30,052 bases of DNA, from NCBI GenBank assembly GCA_023389575.1, contig JAEWEG010000090.1:1-30052 (forward strand), written 5' to 3'. Source of the stretch: Chloroflexota bacterium (GTDB lineage Bacteria; Chloroflexota; Chloroflexia; Thermomicrobiales; UBA6265). Made by a program: the position numbers and the translations under genes. Of this stretch, positions 22,141 through 29,963 are shown piece by piece; within the stretch, counting starts at the first letter, position 1, and every line of letters starts with the position of its first letter. The notes beneath the pieces are model-generated. The model had not been told where the DNA came from. It saw nothing but the letters and a program-made list of their open reading frames with translations, and made no database searches.

Positions 22141-22641
22141 ATGACCGACCGAATGCCGGTCCACACCACCATCAACGGCGTCGAATACAACGTCGAGGTT
22201 GAACCACGCACGCTGCTGGTTCACCTCCTGCGTGACGAACTCGATCTCACCGGCACCCACACCGGCTGCGATACCGGCCAGTGCGGCGCCTGCACCGTTC
22301 ATCTCAACGGCAAGGCCGTCAAGAGCTGCATGGTCCTCGCCGTCCAGGCCGATGGCCAGGAAGTCACCACCATCGAAGGCGTTGCGCCAGAGGGCACCCT
22401 CCACCCCATCCAGAACGCCTTCTGGGAGGAGCATGGCATCCAGTGCGGCTACTGCACGCCGGGCGTCATCATGTCGTCGCTGGCGTTGCTGGAAGACAAC
22501 CCCGATCCATCGGAAGAGGATATCCGCCACGCGCTGGAAGGCAACATCTGCCGCTGCACGGGCTATCACAACATCGTCACCGCGGTGAAGGATGCCGCCG
22601 CCCGCATGGCGCGCGGCGAAGCGCCTCAACCACTCACCTGA
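22141..22641 (+). CDS. coxS: Molybdenum hydroxylase iron-sulfur subunit (CoxS-like)
   Basis: This 166-residue small subunit of a xanthine-oxidase-family molybdenum hydroxylase carries two [2Fe-2S] clusters that pass electrons from the molybdenum site to FAD. The plant-type ferredoxin cluster uses Cys43, Cys48, Cys51 and Cys63 (GCDTGQCGACTVHLNG and KSC). The second uses Cys102, Cys105, Cys137 and Cys139 (QCGYCTPG and NICRCTGYHNI). I chose the ATG at 22141, with GGGAG 8 bases before it, over an in-frame start at 22123. It follows coxG by 40 bases and precedes coxM by 37 bases. CO dehydrogenase and other hydroxylases of this group share this subunit form, so the substrate is not proven. Confidence 0.93.
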   Translation: MTDRMPVHTTINGVEYNVEVEPRTLLVHLLRDELDLTGTHTGCDTGQCGACTVHLNGKAVKSCMVLAVQADGQEVTTIEGVAPEGTLHPIQNAFWEEHGIQCGYCTPGVIMSSLALLEDNPDPSEEDIRHALEGNICRCTGYHNIVTAVKDAAARMARGEAPQPLT

Positions 22642-22678
22642 TCGAGAACCACCGTCCCATCCGGATCGGAGACGCCGC

Positions 22679-23548
22679 ATGTACCCATATCCGTTTGCCT
22701 ATCACAGGCCCTCGTCGGTCAGCGAAGCGTTGGCCATGCTCGGCGAGTACGGCGACGAAGGAAAGCTCCTGGCGGGCGGCCACAGCCTCCTGCCCGTCCT
22801 CAAGCTCCGCCTCGCACAACCCGCCCATCTCATCGACATCACCGGCCTCGGTGAACTCCGGGGCATCCAGCGCAACGGCGACACCGTCGAGATCGGCGCC
22901 CTCACCACCCATCACGACATCCTGACCAGCGACGAATTGAAGCAGTCGCTGGGTCTCCTGCCGGAAATCGCCAACGTCGTCGGCGACCAGCAGGTGCGCA
23001 ACCGGGGCACCATCGGCGGCACCCTGGCCCACGCCGATCCCGCCGCAGACTACCCGGCGGGCATCCTGGCGCTCAACGCCGAGATCAGCACCATCGGTCC
23101 GAACGGCCAGCGCACCATCCCCGCCAGCGACTTCTTCGTCGGCTTCCTCACCACCGCGCTTGAACCGGACGAGATCGTCACCTCGGTCACCATCCCGGTC
23201 CTGAGCGGCCGGACCGGCTATCGCTACGAAAAGCTCGCCAACCCGGCCTCCGGCTACGCCATCGCCGGCGTCGGCGCCATCGTCACCCTCAACGACGATG
23301 ACACCATCCAGGAAGCCCGGATCGGCATCACGGGCGCCAGCGAAATGGCCTGGCGCGCCACGGCCGCCGAACAGGCGCTGGCCGGATCGGCCATCGACGA
23401 GGCCGCCATCAAGGCCGCCTCGGACCTGGCCATCGACGGCCAGGAGATGCTGGAAGACATCCACGCGCCAGCCAGCTACCGCGAGCGCGTCACCCGTAAC
23501 CTCGTTCGCCGGGCGGTCCTCGCCGCCGCGAACCGAGCCCGCGGCTAG
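22679..23548 (+). CDS. coxM: Molybdenum hydroxylase FAD-binding subunit (CoxM-like)
   Basis: This 289-residue medium subunit binds FAD and passes electrons onward. The FAD motifs are AGGHSLLP at 32-39 and TIGG at 111-114 inside RGTIGGTLAHADPAAD. The C-terminal domain (RYEKLANPASGYAIAGVGA and later RVTRNLVRRAVLAA) is typical of CO dehydrogenase flavoprotein. GGAG lies 7 bases before the ATG at 22679, while an in-frame start at 22592 would overlap coxS. It is the last gene of the operon. The catalytic molybdenum subunit (CoxL) is not present, because the next gene is on the other strand and shares the stop site. The holoenzyme must use a large subunit encoded elsewhere. Confidence 0.93.
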   Translation: MYPYPFAYHRPSSVSEALAMLGEYGDEGKLLAGGHSLLPVLKLRLAQPAHLIDITGLGELRGIQRNGDTVEIGALTTHHDILTSDELKQSLGLLPEIANVVGDQQVRNRGTIGGTLAHADPAADYPAGILALNAEISTIGPNGQRTIPASDFFVGFLTTALEPDEIVTSVTIPVLSGRTGYRYEKLANPASGYAIAGVGAIVTLNDDDTIQEARIGITGASEMAWRATAAEQALAGSAIDEAAIKAASDLAIDGQEMLEDIHAPASYRERVTRNLVRRAVLAAANRARG

Positions 23549-24039
23549 CCGTTGCCCTCATCCGCGCCGCGCTGCTGGTGCGCGTTCACCAGCAGCGCGG
23601 TCGCGAACTCCTTCCGCCGGAAAAACGCCCGGATCTCCTTCCAGAGTTCTGGTTCGTTTCGCCCGATCTCCAGCAACCGGTCGGAGAACACCACGTCGCC
23701 CCGCGCCCGCAGTTCCGTCATGAACTCGGTCGACATCAACTCCGCCAGGTACACCGGCCCGATGTCGGAGAACTTCTCCTGGTAGTAGGCGATCAAGCGG
23801 CCAATGTCTTCGGCGTCGAGCGGCTTGCCATCATCCGACCCGAACGCCGCTCGCCAATCCACCGCGATTAGGAACTCATCGAGCAACGTCACCCGCTCGC
23901 CATTCCGAATCCGCTCCAGCAGCGCATCGATCTTTGTCCGGTCCACCGGCAACTCGTGCGGTGTCTCTGGCATCTCTGGCTGCCCGGACGAACCTGGGGT
24001 GTGCTGAATAAACGTAGGGTCGCCGTTCACGAAACTCAT
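23545..24039 (-). CDS. Uncharacterised acidic protein
   Basis: I do not recognise this 164-residue protein. It begins MSFVNGDPTF with a Pro/Glu/Thr-rich, probably disordered, first 35 residues, followed by a helical, charged domain with VTLLDEFLIAVDWRAAFG, LDAEDIGRLIAYYQEKFSDI and ELWKEIRAFFRRKEFATALL. There is no signal peptide, membrane helix or cysteine. I chose the ATG at 24039, preceded by GAGGAG very closely. GTG at 24030 would have better spacing, and an ATG at 24069 is also in frame. The stop overlaps the coxM stop on the opposite strand, and its 3' end encodes a perfect hairpin. Codon use matches its neighbours, so it looks like a real gene. Confidence 0.65.
   Translation of the reverse strand: MSFVNGDPTFIQHTPGSSGQPEMPETPHELPVDRTKIDALLERIRNGERVTLLDEFLIAVDWRAAFGSDDGKPLDAEDIGRLIAYYQEKFSDIGPVYLAELMSTEFMTELRARGDVVFSDRLLEIGRNEPELWKEIRAFFRRKEFATALLVNAHQQRGADEGNG
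23568..23599. terminator. Perfect 13-bp hairpin inside the 3' end of the unknown gene, 20 bases after coxM
   Basis: CGCGCTGCTGGTG (23568-23580) pairs with CACCAGCAGCGCG (23587-23599) around the loop CGCGTT. It starts 19 bases after the coxM stop, where a terminator would be expected, but lies inside the coding sequence of the opposing gene. No T run follows on either strand. Confidence 0.5.
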
Positions 24040-24302
24040 TCTCCTCGATGTCTGGAAATCGACCGGCATCCTGGCCGGCCCCGCTGCCCAGACACTACCA
24101 CGATTCCAGCCCGTCTCCGGTCATCTGGTACGATTCACACGCCATTTCCGCCGGGTCATCGCGCGCGGCGGGAAACCAATCGCCTCGCTCCCGCGTCGCA
24201 AGGATGCGGTCACCAGCACGATTGTCCGGCGCCGTCACGTCCACCGCCGTGCCCATTAATCATCGCAGTCCAGATCGGCACGCAAGGGAGTAAACCACCA
24301 CA

Positions 24303-26888
24303 ATGGCCCAGGGACGCCTGTCCAGATCAACCGCCCGCTATCCAGCCGAGAAGCGCCGGGCAGCCCGCTATGGCAATACCCGCTACGGCAAACGGCGAAA
24401 AGCGCTTCCACCGCACATGCTCCCGGGCGTCACCGGCCGGGACAAGGAATCGAAATTCCTGGGCGGCCCCCTCGGCATCCTCTCCATCGTGGGAGTCGTC
24501 GCGGCGGTGTTCGCCGGTATCTTCCTCGTCGTCACGGTGATCAGCACCGTCGCCGGTATCTACGGGACCAGGGCCGCCTACGAGGAGGTCAACAAGGACC
24601 TCCCCAACGCCGCCCAGGTCGCCGCCGGATCGTTCCAGACCACGACCATCTACGACCGCAACGGTGTCCCGCTCCAGGAAGTCGATAACCCGGACATGGG
24701 TTGGCGTACCTACGTTCCCATGGAAGGGATGACCGAGGACTTCATCAACGCCACGGTCGCCGCCGAGGACGCGACCTTCTGGACCAACCACGGCGTGGAG
24801 CCGTATGCCATTGTCCGTGGCGCCTTCATCAATGTGTCCGGGGCGGGCTCCTCGGGCGGGTCCACCATTACCCAGCAACTGGTCCGCGCGCTGTATCCCG
24901 ACCAGGTCAACCCGATGGACATCAGCTATACCCGCAAGGGCCGTGAAGCGCTGGTCGCGGTCGCGCTCGCCCAGGAATACTCCAAGACCGACATCTTCAC
25001 GATGTACGTCAACCAGATCTACTACGGCCATCGATCCTATGGTGTTGAAGCCGCCGCCCAGACCATATTCAACAGGCACGCTTCGGAGCTCTCGCTCGCC
25101 GAGTCGGCCTACCTCGCCGGGCTGCCGCAGTCGCCTTCCTACTATCAGGATTTCCCCGACCAGGCGAAGATCCGCCAGAAGTACGTGCTCGACCAGATGG
25201 TCAAGTACAACTACATCACCCGCGCCGAGGCCGACGCCGCCTTCGCCGAACCGCTCACCATCGAGGGGTTCCGCTCGGGCGCCGTCCAGAACGCCCCACA
25301 CTTCACCGAATACGTCCGCCAGTACGTCATCGAGCATTACGGCGTGGATGCGTTGTACGGTGGCCTGGAGATCACCACCAGTATCGACCTGGAGCTCCAG
25401 TCCCGGGCCGAGGAGCTCGTAGCCCAGGGTGTCGCCGAGATGTCCCGGTATGGCCGCAATAACGGCGCGATGGTCGTCATGGTCCCCTGGAGCGGGGAGG
25501 TGCTGGCCATGGTCGGGTCGGCAGACTTCAACAACGCGCTCATCAACGGCGAGGTCAACTACGCCACCGCACAGATCCAGCCCGGCTCGTCGATGAAGCC
25601 CCTCGTCTATGCCGCCGCCTTCCAGAACGGCTGGAACCCGGGAACCGTCATAATGGACGTACCCACTCAATGGGAGGTCACTGGCGAGGACGAACCGTAC
25701 GAGCCCCAGAATTATTCCGGTAGCTTCTACGGCGCCGTAACGGTGCGCGAGGCGCTCGCCAACTCGTTCAACATCCCGGCGGTCAAGGCGACCGAGTACG
25801 TCGGCGTACAGGGCGTGATGGACGTCTCACGCTCGATGGGACTCGCCACCAGTCTCCAGCAGGATGCCGGGTACTACGGCCTCTCCATCGGACTCGGCGC
25901 CGCCGAAGTTCAACTGCTCGAACACACGAACGCCTACGCCACCCTGGCCAACAATGGCACCTACGTGCCTCCACATCCCATCCTCGAAATCAAGGACAGC
26001 CAGGGCAACATCCTCTACTCCCTCGACGACGAGCAAATCTCCGAGGACTCGTCCCAGGCGATCAACCCGGGCAACGCCTATCAGGTGACGTCGATCCTGA
26101 CCGACAACCAGGCCCGCGCCCGCGTCTTCACCACCGACAACCGCTTCGGCAACACCCAGAGCGAACTCGGCCGGCCAGTCGCCGCAAAGTCGGGAACCAC
26201 CGACGACTGGAAGGACCTCTGGACCATGGGCTACACCACCGATGTCGCCATCGGCGTCTGGGTGGGCACTAGCGGAGGCGCCACCAACTCCGGCACGGAG
26301 ATCGACGGCATCCAGGCCGCCGGTCCCATCTGGCAACGGATGATGCTCGAAGTTCACAATAACAGCAGCTTCGCGGCGCTGCTGAACGGCCCGAACGACC
26401 AGCCGCTCCCCGAGGAATTCCCGGTCCCCGAGGAAGCCTTCGAGGGCGAAATCTGCACCGCCACCGGCCTGGCTCCCACCAGCGGTTCAACCAGCGAGGA
26501 ATGGCTCGTCCGTGGTCAGGGACCATCTCGCGACTGTGACGACCTCACCGAGTGGGAACGGAGCGAACTCGACAAGGCCATCGCCGCCACCAGGAGCGGG
26601 AACACCCGCTGGTCCGGCGACGCGGTCTCGAGCATCTCCCGCTACGCATCGGCCGTCGGCGTACGCGGTCCTTCCATCCCGGACGACGACGATGATGACG
26701 ATGGAGGAAGCTCCTCGTACATCGAGCCCGTCAACAACGAACCGGTCAACAACGAGCCAGTCAACAATGACCCAGATAACCCGCCGGATGTCCCGGTGGA
26801 ACCGGAAGACCCGGGCTCTGGCGGCAACGAACCGGACAACCCACCGCCAGCCACCGAGGAACCGGTGATCATCGAACCCGCTGACTGA
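24303..26888 (+). CDS. Bifunctional penicillin-binding protein 1A-type (glycosyltransferase 51 and transpeptidase)
   Basis: This 861-residue membrane-anchored class A PBP polymerises and cross-links peptidoglycan. It has a basic cytoplasmic N-terminus and one membrane helix near 58-80 (LGILSIVGVVAAVFAGIFLV). The GT51 domain has AAEDATFWTNHG (catalytic Glu155), GGSTITQQLVRAL and KGREALVAVALAQEYSKTDI. The transpeptidase domain has SSMK (nucleophile Ser429, Lys432), SFN at 488-490 and KSGT at 629-632. The C-terminus is a low-complexity tail with seven consecutive Asp (794-800), three copies of EPVNN (808-822), then acidic Pro-rich sequence to the end. GGGAG lies 12 bases before the ATG, which is long. 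A strong terminator follows. All catalytic motifs are intact. Confidence 0.95.
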   Translation: MAQGRLSRSTARYPAEKRRAARYGNTRYGKRRKALPPHMLPGVTGRDKESKFLGGPLGILSIVGVVAAVFAGIFLVVTVISTVAGIYGTRAAYEEVNKDLPNAAQVAAGSFQTTTIYDRNGVPLQEVDNPDMGWRTYVPMEGMTEDFINATVAAEDATFWTNHGVEPYAIVRGAFINVSGAGSSGGSTITQQLVRALYPDQVNPMDISYTRKGREALVAVALAQEYSKTDIFTMYVNQIYYGHRSYGVEAAAQTIFNRHASELSLAESAYLAGLPQSPSYYQDFPDQAKIRQKYVLDQMVKYNYITRAEADAAFAEPLTIEGFRSGAVQNAPHFTEYVRQYVIEHYGVDALYGGLEITTSIDLELQSRAEELVAQGVAEMSRYGRNNGAMVVMVPWSGEVLAMVGSADFNNALINGEVNYATAQIQPGSSMKPLVYAAAFQNGWNPGTVIMDVPTQWEVTGEDEPYEPQNYSGSFYGAVTVREALANSFNIPAVKATEYVGVQGVMDVSRSMGLATSLQQDAGYYGLSIGLGAAEVQLLEHTNAYATLANNGTYVPPHPILEIKDSQGNILYSLDDEQISEDSSQAINPGNAYQVTSILTDNQARARVFTTDNRFGNTQSELGRPVAAKSGTTDDWKDLWTMGYTTDVAIGVWVGTSGGATNSGTEIDGIQAAGPIWQRMMLEVHNNSSFAALLNGPNDQPLPEEFPVPEEAFEGEICTATGLAPTSGSTSEEWLVRGQGPSRDCDDLTEWERSELDKAIAATRSGNTRWSGDAVSSISRYASAVGVRGPSIPDDDDDDDGGSSSYIEPVNNEPVNNEPVNNDPDNPPDVPVEPEDPGSGGNEPDNPPPATEEPVIIEPAD
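26724..26768 (+). repeat. 15-bp tandem coding repeat (EPVNN x3) in the PBP tail
   Basis: Three consecutive 15-base units encode Glu-Pro-Val-Asn-Asn. They differ only at synonymous third positions (GAG/GAA, CCC/CCG/CCA, AAC/AAT), followed by a degenerate fourth unit starting DPDN. The synonymous drift suggests the repeat is old and selected at protein level, or simply stable. Confidence 0.85.
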
Positions 26889-26912
26889 CACTCATCCGCT
26901 GAAGACAAAGAG

Positions 26913-26951
26913 AACGGACCGGGAAGGCTGGCTTCCCGGTCCGTTCTTTCT
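26913..26951. terminator. Strong rho-independent terminator after the PBP gene
   Basis: AACGGACCGGGAAG (26913-26926) pairs perfectly with CTTCCCGGTCCGTT (26932-26945), a 14-bp stem with a 5-base loop, followed by CTTTCTT. It lies between convergent genes (PBP and the Lrp/AsnC regulator) and could serve both, though the T-rich run favours the plus strand. Confidence 0.92.
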
Positions 26952-26980
26952 TGCTCAGTGTTTATCCCACGTTCTGGGCT

Positions 26981-27604
26981 CTACAGGTCGCTATCGTCTT
27001 CCGGAACGACCTTCCGCCGCGCCCGCGGTCGCGCAGCCGAATCGACCTTCAGCTCTTCCGTGGCCCGCGCGGCGGATCGCCGGCGGCGGCGCGTCAGGCG
27101 GGTGCGCTGGCTGACCGAGCCTTCGGGCGGAACGATCGGCTGGCCTTCGATTGGCACCGACAACACGATGCTGGTTGAGCACCTCGCGCCCGCGTCGGCG
27201 AGCTCGTCGATCAACTGCTCCAGCTCATCGGTCGAGGACAGGTGCACCTTTACCAGGTAGGAGTAGTTCCCGGTCACCCGGTAGCACGCTTCCACCGACG
27301 GCTCCGACCGCAGCCGATTGAGCAGCACATCATGGTGACGCCGCTCCACGCTGATCGAGATCAGCGCCGACAGCGGTCTCCCGATCGCGGATGGATCCAC
27401 AATGGCCCGATATCCGGAAAGCACGCCCCGTTCTTCCAGGCGCCGCACTCGCTCGATCATCGCCGGGCTGGAGAGACCCACGCGTTCAGCGAGGGCCTTC
27501 ATCGTCAGTCTGCCGTTATGCTGGAGTTCTGAAAGAATCCGCTCATCGAGCGTATCTATCGTAGACACCGTGGGCTTTTCGTCGGATTTCGTAATCACTT
27601 GCAT
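26981..27604 (-). CDS. Lrp/AsnC-family transcriptional regulator with Arg-rich tail
   Basis: This 207-residue DNA-binding regulator has an N-terminal helix-turn-helix (LDERILSELQHNGRLTMKAL then AERVGLSSPAMIERVRRLEE, about 19-58) and the RAM ligand-binding domain (SALISISVERRHHDV to about residue 150). Lrp/AsnC proteins form octamers and respond to amino acids or other small ligands. Normal members are about 150-160 residues. This one continues with TRLTRRRRRSAAR and ARPRARRKVV, then an acidic PEDDSDL end, an added basic region of about 45 residues that could bind DNA or RNA. The ATG at 27604 has no close ribosome site; GAGG is 13 bases away. Ligand and target genes are unknown. Confidence 0.93.
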   Translation of the reverse strand: MQVITKSDEKPTVSTIDTLDERILSELQHNGRLTMKALAERVGLSSPAMIERVRRLEERGVLSGYRAIVDPSAIGRPLSALISISVERRHHDVLLNRLRSEPSVEACYRVTGNYSYLVKVHLSSTDELEQLIDELADAGARCSTSIVLSVPIEGQPIVPPEGSVSQRTRLTRRRRRSAARATEELKVDSAARPRARRKVVPEDDSDL

Positions 27605-27695
27605 CTGAAGCCGCGTACCTCTTCCATCCGGGTCATTTGGCCTGCCCCTCTACAAACTTACTTTCACTCAACGGCGCAGTCTAAAGGTTCAGTAT

Positions 27696-27717
27696 GCCCG
27701 ATACAAGCCAATCGGGC
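27696..27717. promoter_or_regulatory. Inverted repeat between gatD and the Lrp/AsnC gene
   Basis: GCCCGAT (27696-27702) pairs with ATCGGGC (27711-27717) across 8 bases. It lies about 80 bases after the gatD stop and 92 before the regulator start. It could be a terminator stem without a T run or an autoregulatory operator of the Lrp/AsnC protein. Confidence 0.35.
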
Positions 27718-27796
27718 GAACTTTCCTTAACCAGATTGGGGAAAGACTGACAGTAATGAATAACCGCCGAGCGCTTGGCCGCCAAGGAACCGTGCC

Positions 27797-28528
27797 CTAC
27801 TGGGTCGCCACGGCGCGGGCAATCGCGCGCTCGTGCGCCAACATCTCGATCTCATCCTCCAACGGGGCAAGCTCGGCGGCCCCGTACCGGCGTTTCAGTC
27901 CACTTTCGATCAACCAATCGGTCAGGACCGGGTTCTTTGGCAGCAGGGAGCCATGCAGGTAACAGCCAATGGCATGCTTGTAGACAACCCCCTCGGTGCC
28001 GTCCGTCCCATTGTTGCCCTTGCCAACGCGCACCCGTCCAAGCGGCGAAGCCCTCTCGCCCAGGAACGTCAGCCCACTGTGGTTCTCGAATCCAACCAGG
28101 GTTCCCCAGTTGGAATCCACCACCACGTTGCCGATGAAACGCTCGGGGCCGGCTGTCGACGTCACATCGAAGAGCCCAATGCCCGGAAGCGGTTCCGCGT
28201 CGTGCGGCCGGTATTCGTGCCCGAGAAGCTGGTAGCCGCCACAGACCGAGAGGAGCGCCGCGCCATCCTCGACGGCCGCCTTGATGGCCTCACCCTTCGC
28301 GCCCGCGAGGTCCCGGGAAACCGCGATCTGAGCCTGATCCTGTCCCCCGCCGAAGAAGAAGACATCGACGCCGTCGGGAATGGGATCTCCGAGTCCAACC
28401 TCGATCACGGTTGGCTCGATGCCTCTCCACCGGGCCCGCTGAGCCAGCGCCATGACGTTGCCGCGGTCGCCATAGATATTCATCATGCCGCCGTAGAGCC
28501 AGGCGATCGTCAGTTCTCGTTGTTCCAT
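27797..28528 (-). CDS. gatD: Lipid II isoglutaminyl synthase glutaminase subunit GatD
   Basis: This 243-residue class I (CobB/CobQ-type) glutamine amidotransferase supplies ammonia to MurT for amidation of the alpha-carboxyl of D-glutamate in the lipid II stem peptide. The nucleophile is Cys96 in LLSVCGGYQLLGHE, and the catalytic His192 is in GCYLHGSLLPKNP. GGGQDQAQ at 60-67 and GFENHSGLT at 146-154 are typical of GatD. I chose the ATG at 28528; a GTG one codon upstream is equally possible, and the frame stays open further up but would overlap murT. It starts 16 bases after the murT stop, in the same operon. A role in wall amidation follows from the paired gene. Confidence 0.95.
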   Translation of the reverse strand: MEQRELTIAWLYGGMMNIYGDRGNVMALAQRARWRGIEPTVIEVGLGDPIPDGVDVFFFGGGQDQAQIAVSRDLAGAKGEAIKAAVEDGAALLSVCGGYQLLGHEYRPHDAEPLPGIGLFDVTSTAGPERFIGNVVVDSNWGTLVGFENHSGLTFLGERASPLGRVRVGKGNNGTDGTEGVVYKHAIGCYLHGSLLPKNPVLTDWLIESGLKRRYGAAELAPLEDEIEMLAHERAIARAVATQ

Positions 28529-28544
28529 CACCCACCGCGCTCCA

Positions 28545-29963
28545 TCACTGTTCCCAGAAGGACTCGACCGCTCCTCGATCCGCCAGGACCGCCCGAAGTT
28601 CCAGCATCGCCGTGTAGGTTGGCAGGATGTAGCCCTGCTCCCCTTCAGGAATGCTTTCCACGAACCCATCCAGCCCCGCGCTCAGGGCGTCTGGGAGCGG
28701 GGAAATCCTGTCCGCCTGAACGCCCGCGTACTTCAGCCGGTTCGCCATGTCCGATCCGCGAATGCCGGTCGTGGAGATCACCCCGGTACCCCTGGAGAGC
28801 ATCTCGAAATCCACATCCCACAGCCAGGACACATCCCGGCCGTCGGCATCCTTGTCATTAATCGCGATCAGGGTTCGTGTCTGGAGCTCCCCGGTGTTGG
28901 CGGTCAGCATCCGCAGCACCTCGTTGAAGCCAACCGGGTTCTTGACCAGCGCGATGGTCAGGCGCCGATCCCGGTATGAGACACGCTCGATCCTGCCAAA
29001 CGCCGACCGGAACGCGCGCAGCGCGCGGTCGATCGTCTCCCTGGGGACATCGAATGCCCTCGCCGCGGCCACCGCCGCCACCAGGTTGTAGGCGTTGTAC
29101 ATCCCGGGCACGCCAATCTCGAACTCGGCGGCCTGCCCATCGTGATCCACCATCATTCGGACGGACTCCACGCCGTCGAGTTCGATGTCGCGACCAGCGA
29201 TCTCTAACGTCGGCCGGGCATGACCACACGCTGGACACGCCCAGTCGCCCAGATGAGAAACATAGAGCGTCCTGTATTCGAGTTCGGCGCCACAGTTCCG
29301 GCACACACCCGCGTCGGCCGCGTGCGGCAACTCGTCGAGCACGTGTCGCGTTTCGGTGAGGCCGAAGGGCACGGTCGCCGCCGGAATCTCCCGGACGATC
29401 TCCGCCAGCCCCGGATCGTCGGCGTTGAACAGCACCGTGGTGGAAGGATCCACCGTCGCCAGGGCGGCCTTCCACTTCCGGGAGATTGCATCAAGCTCGC
29501 CATAGCGATCCAGTTGATCCCGGAACAGGTTGTTGAGCAGGATCACCCGGGGCCGGACCAGGCGAACGATATCGGGGAAGGCGGCCTCATCGGCCTCGAT
29601 CACCGCCACGTCCCCGCCGGGATCGCCCGTGATCGATGCCCGCGCCACGAAGGCGCTGACGACCCCGCGGACGAGGTTGGAGCCAGAACGGTTGTGGACG
29701 ACCTCCATGCCGTTGGCCGTAAACACATCGGCCACCATCCTGGAGGTCGTGGTCTTCCCATTGGTACCGGCGATTACGATGGAACCGTGGGCAAGTCGCG
29801 ATGTGAGCTTCGACAGCATCGATGGATCGATACGCTCCGCGACGAGCCCTGGGGCGGACGTTCCCCCGCCCTTTCCAAGCCGCTGGATCGCGGCGGCCGC
29901 GATCTTGGCCATACCCACACTCGCACCGAGCCGGACATCCTCGAACAGGGAAACGTTACTCAT
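28545..29963 (-). CDS. murT: Lipid II isoglutaminyl synthase subunit MurT (Mur ligase family)
   Basis: This 472-residue Mur-ligase-like ATPase activates the D-glutamate carboxyl of lipid II and, with GatD ammonia, makes D-isoglutamine. The ATP loop AGTNGKTTT is at 65-73. A zinc ribbon inserted in the central domain has Cys221, Cys224, Cys243 and Cys246 (CRNC and CPAC), a mark of MurT not shared by MurC-F. The C-terminal DUF1727 domain has LIAINDKDADGRDVSWLWD and DFEML. There is no signal or membrane helix. GGA lies a few bases before the ATG at 29963. The start overlaps the stop of the upstream gene by 8 bases, so it is translationally coupled to it, and gatD follows after 16 bases. Full length for the family. 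Confidence 0.96.
   Translation of the reverse strand: MSNVSLFEDVRLGASVGMAKIAAAAIQRLGKGGGTSAPGLVAERIDPSMLSKLTSRLAHGSIVIAGTNGKTTTSRMVADVFTANGMEVVHNRSGSNLVRGVVSAFVARASITGDPGGDVAVIEADEAAFPDIVRLVRPRVILLNNLFRDQLDRYGELDAISRKWKAALATVDPSTTVLFNADDPGLAEIVREIPAATVPFGLTETRHVLDELPHAADAGVCRNCGAELEYRTLYVSHLGDWACPACGHARPTLEIAGRDIELDGVESVRMMVDHDGQAAEFEIGVPGMYNAYNLVAAVAAARAFDVPRETIDRALRAFRSAFGRIERVSYRDRRLTIALVKNPVGFNEVLRMLTANTGELQTRTLIAINDKDADGRDVSWLWDVDFEMLSRGTGVISTTGIRGSDMANRLKYAGVQADRISPLPDALSAGLDGFVESIPEGEQGYILPTYTAMLELRAVLADRGAVESFWEQ

Noticed and set aside
24327..25670. Minus-strand open frame of 447 codons opposite the PBP gene
   Set aside because: Its translation is Gly/Val/Asp-rich without motifs, while the plus strand encodes an intact class A PBP.
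27756..27962. Small plus-strand open frame overlapping the gatD end
   Set aside because: It is mostly antisense to gatD, with no ribosome site and no recognisable sequence.
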